Notes: generated by a model from the letters alone, not told the origin. A stretch of DNA of 64,000 bases from Chitinophaga varians (GCF_014529945.1 NZ_JACVFB010000001.1:1116001-1180000); one strand, 5' to 3'; positions 33,213-41,365 are shown, counted from the stretch's first letter. A program made the numbers and translations.

Positions 33213-34373
33213 ATGAAACCGCTTATCGGCAAACCTTTGCACAAATTATGGAAACCTGCCTTGCTGACAACCGCCGGTCTCCTTTTTCTTTCGGGTATCC
33301 AGGCCCAGGTAACGCTTTCTGCCAACGGTCCCGGCAACACGTACGAGCTGATCGAAAGTGTGCTGGGCAACGGCACCGCCAGCGAAGTGCCTGACTGCGC
33401 GCACCCATCGTTTGGCCGGCATATCACGGAAGAATTTGATGCCTCGCTCAACAAAAACGTGTTCGTGTTTTTCCTCCATGCCACACCGGACAACGACCGT
33501 TGCGGCCCTAATACAGACCGGCAACGCAACGAGATCAAGACGTTCGGTCCCTCGCCGGACAATGTGAAGGGCACCTACGGAGAAACAGTCACCTATCGCT
33601 GGAAATTCAAAATTGACGCGGACTTCATTCCTACCACCAGCTTCTGCCATCTACATCAGATTAAAGCGGGCGATGGCGATGATGGCGCACCATTGATCAC
33701 CCTTACGCCCCGTGCCGGCTCCCCCCAAAAACTACAGGTGATCTATACACCCGGGAGCGGCGGCAGCGGTGGTGGTGAGAAAGCCAGCGCTCCGCTATCT
33801 TCCTTTAAAGGCAACTGGGTAGAGGTAGAAGAAAAAATCACCTATTCTACCACAGGCTCCTACAAAGTCATCATCAAAAAAGTGAGCGATGGCACGACAT
33901 TGTTGAACTACAGCAATAACAACATCGATATGTGGCGCGACGGGACGACCTTCTGCCGCCCTAAATGGGGCATCTATCGTAAGCTGGCAACAGGCATCCG
34001 CGATGAACAGGTGCGTTTTGCCGACTTCTGCATCGCTGAAGGCAGCGCTACCTGCGGCAGCCCCATGTTGGCAACTGCCGATACGCCACCAGCTGCTACG
34101 GTGCCCCTTACACATGATAACATTTCCCTTCAGGTGTTTCCCAATCCTTTTCCGCAGATCACCTATGTTGACCTGGACGTGAAAGAAGCCGGCAATACCC
34201 TGCTGGAAGTATTTGACACCCAGCAGAAGAGGGTAGGGCTATTGCTCAATACCACGCTGCAGCCGGGCAATCACCGCACTGCCCTGGACACCAAAAACCT
34301 GCCTGCAGGTACTTATGTTATCAAGCTTACCCATAACGGTAAAGTATATACTAAAATGGTCACCAAACAGTAG
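33213..34373 (+). CDS. T9SS-sorted polysaccharide-lyase-like protein
   Basis: A 386-residue secreted protein. After a signal peptide (ending near IQAQ) comes a domain of about 260 residues with DRQRNEIKTFGPSP, TVTYRWKFKIDADF and CHLHQIKAGDGDDGAPL, a layout I associate with beta-jelly-roll lyases such as glucuronan/alginate-type families (PL20- or PL7-like). The conserved NEIK strand and HxHQIK strand would supply catalytic residues. A low-complexity link and a type IX sorting domain (VFPNPFPQITYVDL ... LPAGTYVIKLTHNGKVYTKMV) end the protein, so it is released or anchored at the surface. Substrate assignment is tentative. Confidence 0.75.
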   Translation: MKPLIGKPLHKLWKPALLTTAGLLFLSGIQAQVTLSANGPGNTYELIESVLGNGTASEVPDCAHPSFGRHITEEFDASLNKNVFVFFLHATPDNDRCGPNTDRQRNEIKTFGPSPDNVKGTYGETVTYRWKFKIDADFIPTTSFCHLHQIKAGDGDDGAPLITLTPRAGSPQKLQVIYTPGSGGSGGGEKASAPLSSFKGNWVEVEEKITYSTTGSYKVIIKKVSDGTTLLNYSNNNIDMWRDGTTFCRPKWGIYRKLATGIRDEQVRFADFCIAEGSATCGSPMLATADTPPAATVPLTHDNISLQVFPNPFPQITYVDLDVKEAGNTLLEVFDTQQKRVGLLLNTTLQPGNHRTALDTKNLPAGTYVIKLTHNGKVYTKMVTKQ

Positions 34374-34386
34374 GCCACCGCGGAAG

Positions 34387-34430
34387 AATTACGAAAGAGG
34401 GTTTCCTGTTTCGTAATTCTTTTTTATTTT
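34387..34430 (+). terminator. rho-independent terminator after the lyase-like gene
   Basis: AATTACGAAA (34387-34396) pairs perfectly with TTTCGTAATT (34409-34418), followed by CTTTTTTATTTT. Confidence 0.85.
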
Positions 34431-34436
34431 GTGCCA

Positions 34437-35108
34437 ATGACCAAATTGTTTTTTCCTTTTCTGTTAGGTGCACTGTTATCAGGCAATAGCCTGCTGGCAC
34501 AGGAACAGGTGCGCTATCAGGAAGATGTGCGGACGATCAAGAAGTTCGATCAGATGTATGCCCCTCCGGCAAATCCGATCCTGTTTGTAGGTAGTTCCTC
34601 CATTCGTAAATGGGATGATCTGGAGCGGACCTTTGCCGACTATGTGGTGATGAACAGAGGGGTAGGCGGAGCCGTGACCAACGATATCATCTATTTTGCA
34701 CCGGACCTTATTTTCGATTATCATCCACGGCAAGTGGTGATTTACGTGGGCGAAAATGACCTGCCGGAAGGCGCTACGGCCGATAGCGTATTCAGTCGTT
34801 TTCAACGCCTGTACAGCGTTGTCCGCTCCCGGTTGCCCGAAGTGCCCATCGAATATATCTCCCTGAAGCCCAGTCCTTCCCGGGTGAAGTATATGAAAAC
34901 GGCCGCAGAGGCGAACAGCATGATCAAAGCATTTCTGGCAAAGGAAAAAAATGCTCACTTTATCGACGTCTTTCCGCTGATGCTTGATAAGCAGGGGCAG
35001 CCCCGCCCGGAGTTGTTCGTATCGGATATGCTTCACATGAATGCACAAGGTTATGCTATCTGGAGCAAAGCCATAAAACCTTACCTGTTAAAAAAATCAT
35101 CCAAATAA
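34437..35108 (+). CDS. SGNH/GDSL-type hydrolase, secreted
   Basis: A 223-residue esterase-like enzyme with a Sec signal (MTKLFFPFLLGALLSGNSLLAQ). The four SGNH blocks are visible: GSSSIRKWDDL with the nucleophile Ser (block I, GSSS in place of GDS), MNRGVGGAVTNDI (block II Gly), YVGENDLPEG (block III Asn) and SDMLHMNAQGY (block V Asp and His). Such enzymes often remove acetyl groups from carbohydrates. Position after a polysaccharide-lyase-like gene fits a deacetylase for the same glycan, by inference. The ATG at 34437 is chosen over a GTG 6 bp upstream. Confidence 0.9.
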   Translation: MTKLFFPFLLGALLSGNSLLAQEQVRYQEDVRTIKKFDQMYAPPANPILFVGSSSIRKWDDLERTFADYVVMNRGVGGAVTNDIIYFAPDLIFDYHPRQVVIYVGENDLPEGATADSVFSRFQRLYSVVRSRLPEVPIEYISLKPSPSRVKYMKTAAEANSMIKAFLAKEKNAHFIDVFPLMLDKQGQPRPELFVSDMLHMNAQGYAIWSKAIKPYLLKKSSK

Positions 35109-35161
35109 TTTTTGTCCCCGATGCAGCCATATAAAGCTGTGTTCTTTTACTATTTACCCTT

Positions 35162-35938
35162 ATGCGAACCATTGTTACCTATTTTCAACTGGCAGGCGAG
35201 TTTACTAACCCCTACAGATTTATTTCCGGCGCTGTTTTTTCCGGTCTGATTGCTTTCGCGACGGCACTGATACTGGTGCTATTGCTGCGCAGGTATATTT
35301 TGGTGCCCCGTTCCCACAAGCTGCTGAAAGTGCTGGCCTATGTGTATATGGTGGCACTGCCGCTGCTGGCCGGCTTCTTTGGGTTGAAGTGGGGATTTTT
35401 CCATAGTCTGCGTAAAGACATCCGGGAACATACGGACGTTTATGCCGCCCATGTACCACCGGTTTTCAGCGAGACGGCCCTGAAGGCAGTGGACTCCCTG
35501 TTTGGCGGCAACGCCCGGATTTCCTCCCTCAGCACGCACCAGGTCATTGATACCGCAGCGGTAGTGGTGTATAACGTATACGGCAGTACGCTGGAGCAAC
35601 AGCTGGGTGCCACACAGGGTGTCAAAGGAAAGCTGGCCTCCCTGCTGTTGCAGATCACCAAAAGCAAAGCTATCGCCGGTGTGATGCACAAGGCGATCTA
35701 TCATCTGCTACATGATAAGTTAGGCTTGACAGAAGATGCGAGCAACGAAGTGGTGCACACGTCGCTGAGCAAATTGATGAATGGCAACTTGTTTGTAAAC
35801 ATCGCGGTTATTCAGGTGGACCAATTCCTGAAAGGGCTACAGCGGGGCATTCTCTATACTTTCCTGATGATACTGGCTGTTCCGCTGATAGAAGTGTCCA
35901 TTGCCCATTACCGTTACCGCCGGCAAATTGCGGTATAA
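35162..35938 (+). CDS. hypothetical inner-membrane protein
   Basis: A 258-residue protein with two hydrophobic segments near the N-terminus (FSGLIAFATALILVLLLRRY and VLAYVYMVALPLLAGFFGLKW), a soluble middle of about 140 residues with periplasmic topology, and one more helix at the end (ILYTFLMILAVPLIEVSI). I see no catalytic motif. It may share a transcript with the YccF gene 40 bp downstream. Function unknown. Confidence 0.75.
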   Translation: MRTIVTYFQLAGEFTNPYRFISGAVFSGLIAFATALILVLLLRRYILVPRSHKLLKVLAYVYMVALPLLAGFFGLKWGFFHSLRKDIREHTDVYAAHVPPVFSETALKAVDSLFGGNARISSLSTHQVIDTAAVVVYNVYGSTLEQQLGATQGVKGKLASLLLQITKSKAIAGVMHKAIYHLLHDKLGLTEDASNEVVHTSLSKLMNGNLFVNIAVIQVDQFLKGLQRGILYTFLMILAVPLIEVSIAHYRYRRQIAV

Positions 35939-35978
35939 CTGCTGTGGAAAGTATGTACTTTTCTGTAATATTACACCT

Positions 35979-36347
35979 ATGAATTTAATCGGAAATATTA
36001 TCTGGCTGATCTTCGGCGGATTGGCCGCCGCGCTCGGCTACATCGTATCGGGCTTTCTGTTTTGTATCACTATTATCGGTATTCCTTTCGGGATACAATG
36101 CTTTAAAATAGGGCTGTTCACCCTCATGCCTTTCGGGCGTGAAGTACGTGACGGCGCCGGTTCTACCGGTTGCCTGTCAACGTTGTTCAATATCATCTGG
36201 ATATTTACCGGTGGGATATGGGTGGCCATTTGCCATTTTTTCTTCGGCATATTGCTGACCATCACCGTGATTGGCGCTCCCTGGGGCCGTCAGCATTTTA
36301 AGCTGATGAGCCTTACTTTCGCGCCGTTTGGAAAAGAGATCTATTAA
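35979..36347 (+). CDS. YccF-domain membrane protein
   Basis: A 122-residue inner-membrane protein made of two YccF repeats: NIIWLIFGGLAAALGYIVSG ... GIPFGIQCFKIGLFTLMPFGREV and NIIWIFTGGIWVAICHFFFG ... GAPWGRQHFKLMSLTFAPFGKEI. The internal duplication is clear by eye. YccF proteins are widespread small membrane proteins without a proven function. The start at 35979 places the first repeat directly at the N-terminus. It converges with the bleomycin-resistance-like gene with no gap. Confidence 0.92.
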   Translation: MNLIGNIIWLIFGGLAAALGYIVSGFLFCITIIGIPFGIQCFKIGLFTLMPFGREVRDGAGSTGCLSTLFNIIWIFTGGIWVAICHFFFGILLTITVIGAPWGRQHFKLMSLTFAPFGKEIY

Positions 36348-36710
36348 TCAGGCAGATTCTTCGAAGATGATAGTGTTCTGAAACGGATCGATCACCGTCA
36401 TCAGCAGCACTTCAGGATTCCAGTCGGCCCGTTCCAGGCCGGGATTCATGTATTTATAGTCTTTCCCGCCCAATTTCGCATGGAAGGCCTTTAAGCCTTT
36501 AAACTCTGTGATACTGATCCGGGCGCCTGGTGTACCGTCGCCATGGTGCTCGGAGAGGTCTATCTGTGCATCGCCTTTGGCAATGCGCATATATATCGGG
36601 GCGCCTTCGGGCTTGTGCTCCCAAAGTATTTCGAACTCCAGCCAATCAACGTAGAACTGTATGGCCCGGGCATAATCAAACATGCGGAAGATGGGAATGA
36701 TGCGTGACAT
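36348..36710 (-). CDS. glyoxalase/bleomycin-resistance (VOC) protein
   Basis: A 120-residue cytoplasmic protein of the vicinal-oxygen-chelate superfamily. It starts IIPIFRMFDYARAIQFYVDWLEFEILWEH, the typical first beta-alpha unit of bleomycin-resistance-like proteins, and ends MTVIDPFQNTIIFEE, the closing strand. As in Ble proteins, the metal ligands of true glyoxalases are not evident. It could bind a compound to sequester it. Its stop abuts the YccF stop. No regulator nearby. Confidence 0.88.
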   Translation of the reverse strand: MSRIIPIFRMFDYARAIQFYVDWLEFEILWEHKPEGAPIYMRIAKGDAQIDLSEHHGDGTPGARISITEFKGLKAFHAKLGGKDYKYMNPGLERADWNPEVLLMTVIDPFQNTIIFEESA

Positions 36711-36776
36711 AAGTATCTGATTGATACTTAAATATAGGAAAATAATGTGGAGACTGGTATTTTACATGACGAGTCC

Positions 36777-36810
36777 AGGCTATAGGCCGGTAAGCGCCGG
36801 CCCATAGCCT
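36777..36810. repeat. hairpin downstream of the 36856 gene
   Basis: AGGCTATAGGCCGG (36777-36790) pairs with CCGGCCCATAGCCT (36797-36810) with one mismatch. No T-run follows on the minus strand, so terminator function is uncertain. Confidence 0.45.
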
Positions 36811-36855
36811 TGTAAACAACTGGTTATCATCTTCAGACTGAAGACTGGAGATGCG

Positions 36856-37182
36856 TCAATTGTTTCGGAAAGCTGATTTGTCAATGGTTTGCGCCCGAAG
36901 CGTAAAAATCTGCAGGTAGTGCTGGATCAGCAATCCCATTTTTTTTCTGAGCCAGTCGATCGTCATGGTGGACCGGTTGTCAGAAAGGAAGGCTGTAGCG
37001 GCCTCATCAAGCTTCCGATGAAAGTGGGCCTGATATTTTTGCTGCCATTGCCGGAAAATATTTTCCTGCTGACGTCTGTCTATGTTTTTGGTACAAAAGG
37101 AAAATTCTCCGTAGGTGTTTAACAGGATTTCGTAGGCAATTTCATCGAATGAGTTGATAAGCCTGTGATCTTCTCTGGGCAT
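36856..37182 (-). CDS. small hypothetical protein
   Basis: A 108-residue charged, helical cytoplasmic protein (MPREDHRLINSFDEIAYEIL ... IDWLRKKMGLLIQHYLQIF). I do not recognise it. Its reality is supported by a promoter-like TATCTTTA on the minus strand (about 37275-37268) and a perfect palindrome GAAACGCGTTTC just downstream of that, 72 bp before the ATG. It looks like a singly transcribed, regulated small gene. Confidence 0.6.
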   Translation of the reverse strand: MPREDHRLINSFDEIAYEILLNTYGEFSFCTKNIDRRQQENIFRQWQQKYQAHFHRKLDEAATAFLSDNRSTMTIDWLRKKMGLLIQHYLQIFTLRAQTIDKSAFRNN

Positions 37183-37253
37183 AACAGGATTATTAAGAGG
37201 GTTATTCTAATAGATATCTGCTGTTGTCTTATAAGCCGGCCGGATATGGTTTT

Positions 37254-37265
37254 GAAACGCGTTTC
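37254..37265. promoter_or_regulatory. 12-bp palindrome at the promoter of the 36856 gene
   Basis: GAAACGCGTTTC is a perfect palindrome. On the minus strand it follows directly after TATCTTTA, so it would cover the transcription start. Operator role inferred. Confidence 0.45.
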
Positions 37266-37492
37266 TAAAGATAGGGAAAAAAAGGAAAAATTCCATAAAC
37301 TTTTCGGGGTTACTTCCTGTTGGTCCGAGGGGTCGCTTTGCCTCTTCACCATTGAATAGGACACGCATATATGTACCCGGATGAAGACCTTCCCCGGCTT
37401 CTGTTACGGTCTGCTGCGCAAAAAACTGCCGGTAGTGTTGCAGGAGAATCTGCTGCGGACGATCTTTTCTCCGGAAATGTCTAAATTAAACG

Positions 37493-37500
37493 TACCTTTG
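37493..37500 (+). promoter_or_regulatory. Bacteroidota -7 element for the RRM gene
   Basis: TACCTTTG, exact TAnnTTTG, 109 bp before the RRM start codon. Transcription would begin near 37507, leaving an untranslated leader of about 100 nt. Confidence 0.6.
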
Positions 37501-37609
37501 GCTGAATTTGAGTTTTATCGCTTCCGTAAGCTACCCTACTCTCGTCAGGTTGTTCTACTTTACGCTGCATTCTTCTCAGATATTTTTAACGTTTAATTTT
37601 CTAACTCCA

Positions 37610-37885
37610 ATGAATATTTATGTATCCAATCTGGGATATAATTTCCAGATTGAAGATCTTGTCAACCTGTTTATTGAATATGGCGTGATTTCATCTGCGA
37701 GAATTGTCGAGGATAAATTCACGAACAAAAGCAAGGGCTTCGGCTTTGTAGAGATGGAAAACAGGATTGAAGCAGAAAATGCGATCCGTGCCCTTAACGG
37801 AATGGAGATTGGTGGGCGTGTTATTAGTGTGACCGAGGCGCCGCCTCAGAAACCACGGTCGGGGTACCAGAACCGCTATCGATAA
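37610..37885 (+). CDS. RRM-domain RNA-binding protein
   Basis: A 91-residue protein consisting of one RNA recognition motif. RNP2 is IYVSNL (residues 3-8), RNP1 is KGFGFVEM with the two aromatic residues that stack on RNA, and the fold continues to GRVISVTEA. A short Arg/Pro-rich tail (PPQKPRSGYQNRYR) follows. Bacteria of this phylum and cyanobacteria carry such small RRM proteins, thought to act on mRNA in the cold or other stress. The start at 37610 places RNP2 at the very N-terminus. The long leader suggests post-transcriptional control, possibly by itself. Confidence 0.95.
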   Translation: MNIYVSNLGYNFQIEDLVNLFIEYGVISSARIVEDKFTNKSKGFGFVEMENRIEAENAIRALNGMEIGGRVISVTEAPPQKPRSGYQNRYR

Positions 37886-37904
37886 ACATATTTATAGTTA
37901 ATGC

Positions 37905-37941
37905 AATGTCTGTTCCGGTGCTCCGGGACAGACATTTTTTA
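37905..37941 (+). terminator. rho-independent terminator after the RRM gene
   Basis: AATGTCTGT and ACAGACATT form the stem with an inner CCGG/CCGG part, followed by six T. It reaches the stop of the convergent MocR gene. Confidence 0.85.
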
Positions 37942-39432
37942 TTGTCCTTTCCCCATTACTTCCAGTACTCCCTGCTTCAATATCCGTACGCTCTCCGCAG
38001 CTTCTTCCTGCGTAAAATGCCCAAACCCCAGCCGCATGGCGGTCAGGTCTTTGTGCTGATACAGCAGTGTTTTGGGAATAAAGAGATTGTTCCGCGAGCA
38101 TGCTTTCCCCAGCTGCATCAGATTAATAGGCCGTTTCCAGCGCGTCCACACCGCGAGGCCGCCTGCCGGCTTGCGCAGTTCCATAAAATCGGATAGTTCT
38201 CGCTGCATCACGGCTACGATATGGTCCCGTCGCTCGCGGTATACTTTGAGGGATTTTTTAAGGTAGCGGTGGATCTCCCCTGATTCGATCATTTCACCGA
38301 GTACCTGTTCCATGAGCACGTCGCCCTGGCGGTCGATGATGCCGAGATGTTTGCGCATTTCGGTCATGAGATTTTCCGGGGCGATGATAAAGCCGGTGCG
38401 GAAGCCCGGTGCGAGTGACTTTCCGAATGCGCCGGTATATACCACCATGCCGTTGGTGTCAGCGCTGGCGAGGGGTAGCACCGGGCTGTTGTCGTAGTGG
38501 AAATCGTAGTCGTAGTCATCTTCGAGGATCACGAAACCAAATTCGGAGGCCAGGTGCAGCAGGGCAATGCGGCGTTCTGCGCTGAGCGTGACGGTGGTAG
38601 GGTAGTGGTGATGCGGTGTGATGTACAACATGCGGATGCGCTGCTTTTCACAGATGCGGCGTACGGCGTCTACATCAATACCATCTTCGTCGATGGGTAC
38701 CGAGAGGATGCGGGCGCCGGACTTCTGAAAGATCATGTTAACGGAAAAATAGCTCAATGACCCTACCAGTACGGTATCTCCGGGCGATAGTAATATTTCG
38801 GAAGTGATATATACGCTCATCTCCGTGCTGCGGGTGATGAGGATGTTGTCTTTAGAGATATGCAGTCCGCGGGACTGGTTCAGGTAGTTGGACAGGTGTT
38901 TTTTGAAGAACTCGCTGCCATCCTGGTTATAGTATCCCAGTTTGCGGTGATTGCTTTTACGTTTGAGATGTCCGCTGTAGAGGCTCGACAGGTGGCTTAC
39001 CTGGGTAAGGCGGATGTCTGGCGTGCCGTCGTTGAACACATACTCGCAGGAAGAATGTTCAAATGGGTTGTCGAGCAGACTGGATTTGCGGAAATCGAAG
39101 CCGGTCTCCCTGGGGTAACGCGCCAGTGGCGTGTCGGGGGTGGCCCGTATTTTCTGCGGACGCCCGGCTGTTTTCCCGATAATGAACGTGCCTTTATTGG
39201 GCCGTGTTTCTATCCACCCCTGGGTGTCCAGTTCTTCATACACCGCCACGATGGTGTTGCGGTTCACTTCCAGCAATTCGCTGAGCTGGCGGGTGCCGGG
39301 CAGTTTGGTGCCGGTCACCAGATAACCACGCTGAATGGCGTTGATCAGCTGGTGCGCCACCTGAAGATAGATGGCGGTTGTTGACTGCCGATCTATATGG
39401 ACAAAACTTTTATAAGGAACCGGACTGCTCAT
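37939..39432 (-). CDS. MocR-type regulator (GntR HTH fused to aminotransferase fold)
   Basis: A 497-residue regulator. Residues 10-80 are a GntR winged helix (LINAIQRGYLVTGTKLPGTRQLSELLEVNRNTIVAVYEELDTQGW). From about residue 115 it has the fold-I aminotransferase domain with the PLP-binding region YTGAFGKSLAPGFRTGFI (Lys in FGKS) and the Asp/Tyr region LEDDYDYDFHYD. MocR proteins sense PLP or amino compounds; named members are PdxR, GabR, TauR, EhuR and DdlR. The usual target is the divergent neighbour: here a ferritin-like gene and bioB. It could therefore sense a PLP-reactive amine such as a biotin precursor, which is speculation. Confidence 0.93.
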   Translation of the reverse strand: MSSPVPYKSFVHIDRQSTTAIYLQVAHQLINAIQRGYLVTGTKLPGTRQLSELLEVNRNTIVAVYEELDTQGWIETRPNKGTFIIGKTAGRPQKIRATPDTPLARYPRETGFDFRKSSLLDNPFEHSSCEYVFNDGTPDIRLTQVSHLSSLYSGHLKRKSNHRKLGYYNQDGSEFFKKHLSNYLNQSRGLHISKDNILITRSTEMSVYITSEILLSPGDTVLVGSLSYFSVNMIFQKSGARILSVPIDEDGIDVDAVRRICEKQRIRMLYITPHHHYPTTVTLSAERRIALLHLASEFGFVILEDDYDYDFHYDNSPVLPLASADTNGMVVYTGAFGKSLAPGFRTGFIIAPENLMTEMRKHLGIIDRQGDVLMEQVLGEMIESGEIHRYLKKSLKVYRERRDHIVAVMQRELSDFMELRKPAGGLAVWTRWKRPINLMQLGKACSRNNLFIPKTLLYQHKDLTAMRLGFGHFTQEEAAESVRILKQGVLEVMGKGQ

Positions 39433-39459
39433 GTTATTTAAAATAATACCGTTAAATAG

Positions 39460-39641
39460 TCCGGCAAGTTATCTCATTTCGCCCTTTATATCTATTTATA
39501 TTATTTTATATAATGTTTATATAAGTGATAATAAAAGTATAGGAAGATAATTAAGTCGGTTTCTTATCCCGGTTTCCCTGTGTTTGGATGATCCGGACTA
39601 GCTGTCATATCAAAACTGGCCCAGTTGAATCATCCGGCAAG
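39460..39641. promoter_or_regulatory. MocR/bioB divergent control region with repeats
   Basis: TCCGGCAAG occurs as direct repeat at 39460-39468 and 39633-39641, and CCGGACTA (39593-39600) is the inverse of TAGTCCGG (39458-39465). GGATGAT (39586-39592) is mirrored by ATCATCC (39629-39635). AACTGGCCCAGTT (39614-39626) is a palindrome touching the -33 box. MocR regulators typically bind such direct or inverted repeats. Confidence 0.5.
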
Positions 39642-39645
39642 CGGT

Positions 39646-39653
39646 TACTTTTG
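39646..39653 (+). promoter_or_regulatory. Bacteroidota -7 element for the ferritin-like/bioB operon
   Basis: TACTTTTG, exact TAnnTTTG, 18 bp before the ATG at 39672; TTG at 39625-39627 is a fitting -33 box. Confidence 0.65.
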
Positions 39654-39671
39654 GCTGGAAACGAATGACAT

Positions 39672-40283
39672 ATGCAAGATATACTGCAACATATCGTTGG
39701 ACACAACGACCTGCATGCTAAATGGCTGAACACCCTCTCTTTTATGGAGAACGCCGGCGCCCGTAAGATTTCGGCCTGCGAACATCCCACGCTGGTGGAT
39801 TTTATTCAGCTGAAACATGCGGCGGAGGAGCATCGCCACGCCTATTACCTGAAAAAACAAATTGCTAAAGTAAGCGCAGATACCTGTAAGACCTACCAGC
39901 TGCATGAGCTGCTGGCGCCGCATCAGACGCGGCATTACCTGCACCAGCTGGACATGCAGGCCTGTCGTTATCTTAAAAATACATTCGGGCTGCAGGGCAG
40001 TCAGCTGAAATATGCGGCCTACCTCTTTGTGACATACGCCATCGAAGTGCGTGCAGACGCGCTGTATCCCGTATATCAGGCCGAGCTGGACAAAGCCGGC
40101 AGTAAGGTGATGGTCCGCTCCATCATCGTGGAAGAAGAAGGACATCTGGAAGAGATGATCCATCAGCTGCAGGATTTTGCGCCCGACTGGGAAGTACATG
40201 CCCGGCACGTGGAGAAACTGGAGCAACAGCTGTTCGATAACTGGCTGGCAGCCATCGGGCAGGAACTCACACAATACGCATAA
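39672..40283 (+). CDS. ferritin-like diiron-carboxylate protein upstream of bioB
   Basis: A 203-residue cytoplasmic, all-helical protein. I see the ligand set of a four-helix diiron protein: Glu26, E53-x-x-H56 (AAEEHRHAYYLKKQ), Glu125 (VTYAIEVRAD) and E155-x-x-H158 (IIVEEEGHLEEM), with spacings of about 27, 72 and 30 residues. Diiron proteins of this type oxidise substrates with O2 or store iron. It is first in an operon with biotin synthase (37-bp gap) and divergent from a MocR regulator. It may supply a biotin precursor by oxidative cleavage or protect the iron-sulfur enzyme; neither is shown. I have no firm family name. Confidence 0.8.
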   Translation: MQDILQHIVGHNDLHAKWLNTLSFMENAGARKISACEHPTLVDFIQLKHAAEEHRHAYYLKKQIAKVSADTCKTYQLHELLAPHQTRHYLHQLDMQACRYLKNTFGLQGSQLKYAAYLFVTYAIEVRADALYPVYQAELDKAGSKVMVRSIIVEEEGHLEEMIHQLQDFAPDWEVHARHVEKLEQQLFDNWLAAIGQELTQYA

Positions 40284-40320
40284 AGACACTTACATAACGA
40301 GTTAAATTTAATCAGGAAGC

Positions 40321-41307
40321 ATGAACGCAACAGCTATCAGAAACGACTGGACCCTCGAAGAGATCCAGGCTATCTATGACCAGCCCCTGCTGGATCTGGT
40401 TTATCAGGCAGCTACCATTCACCGCGAGTACCATTCCGCGCGGGAAATACAGGTGTGTACCCTCTTGTCCATCAAAACAGGGGGATGCCCGGAAGACTGT
40501 TCCTATTGCGGACAGGCAGCGCGGTATCACACAGATATCAAAGTGCAGGCCTTATTGCCCACCGAAACGGTGATCGCGCATGCGCAGAAGGCAAAAGACA
40601 ACGGTTCCACCCGTTTCTGTATGGCCGCAGCATGGCGGGAAGTAAGGGACAACCGCGACTTTGACCGCGTTATCGACATGGTAAAAGGCGTGAATGACCT
40701 GGGACTGGAAGTATGCTGCACGCTTGGCATGCTCACAGAGGAACAGGCTATTCGCTTACAGGAAGCCGGTCTGCATGCTTACAACCACAATCTCGACACG
40801 TCAGAACAATACTATAAAGAGATTATTTCCACCCGTAATTTCGATAACCGTATCAACACCATCAATAACGTGCGCAAAGCCGGTATTACCGTGTGTTCCG
40901 GCGGTATTATCGGTTTAGGGGAAACGCACCGCGACCGTATCTCTATGCTGCTCACGCTGGCAACAATGCCCAAACATCCGGAATCAGTGCCCATCAATGC
41001 GCTGGCCCGCGTCAAAGGCACGCCGCTGGAAGATAATCCTAAAGTGGACGCGTGGGACATGGTACGTATGATTGCCACCGCCCGCATTGTGATGCCAGCG
41101 TCCACTGTGCGTCTTACCGCCGGCCGTATCGAGATGACAGAATCTGAACAGGCCTGGTGTTTCATGGCTGGTGCTAATTCTATTTTCACCGGTGAAAGAC
41201 AAACACTGCTCGTGACGCCGAATCCCGGCGTATCAGAAGATATGCAAATGCTGCAAAACCTGGGTCTGCAGCCAATGCCCAACAAAAAAGAAGTATCTGC
41301 CTGCTAA
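40321..41307 (+). CDS. bioB: biotin synthase
   Basis: A 328-residue radical-SAM enzyme that inserts sulfur into dethiobiotin, the last step of biotin synthesis. The SAM-cluster motif is [10 protein letters not shown] with Cys56, Cys60 and Cys63. Further conserved segments: [27 protein letters not shown] (cluster-2 Cys region), [26 protein letters not shown] and the Arg of LTAGRIEM. Length fits the family (about 320-350). No other bio gene (bioA, D, F, C, H) is seen in this window. It shares a transcript with the ferritin-like gene upstream and ends with a terminator. Confidence 0.97.
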   Translation: MNATAIRNDWTLEEIQAIYDQPLLDLVYQAATIHREYHSAREIQVCTLLSIKTGGCPEDCSYCGQAARYHTDIKVQALLPTETVIAHAQKAKDNGSTRFCMAAAWREVRDNRDFDRVIDMVKGVNDLGLEVCCTLGMLTEEQAIRLQEAGLHAYNHNLDTSEQYYKEIISTRNFDNRINTINNVRKAGITVCSGGIIGLGETHRDRISMLLTLATMPKHPESVPINALARVKGTPLEDNPKVDAWDMVRMIATARIVMPASTVRLTAGRIEMTESEQAWCFMAGANSIFTGERQTLLVTPNPGVSEDMQMLQNLGLQPMPNKKEVSAC

Positions 41308-41332
41308 ATACATCGCCGGATAATAATACATC

Positions 41333-41365
41333 AAAAAAGCCTGTGCAGGATGCACAGGCTTTTTT
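41333..41365 (+). terminator. rho-independent terminator after bioB
   Basis: AAAAAAGCCTGTGCA (41333-41347) pairs perfectly with TGCACAGGCTTTTTT (41351-41365) around a 3-nt loop. Confidence 0.9.

Noticed and set aside
37381..37596. 71-codon open frame before the RRM gene
   Set aside because: The promoter of the RRM gene lies inside it and the peptide has no protein-like pattern.
39433..40320. Riboswitch or BirA-type operator before bioB
   Set aside because: I looked for a biotin operator (TTGTAAACC-N15-GGTTTACAA type) and saw none; the repeats present fit the MocR regulator better.
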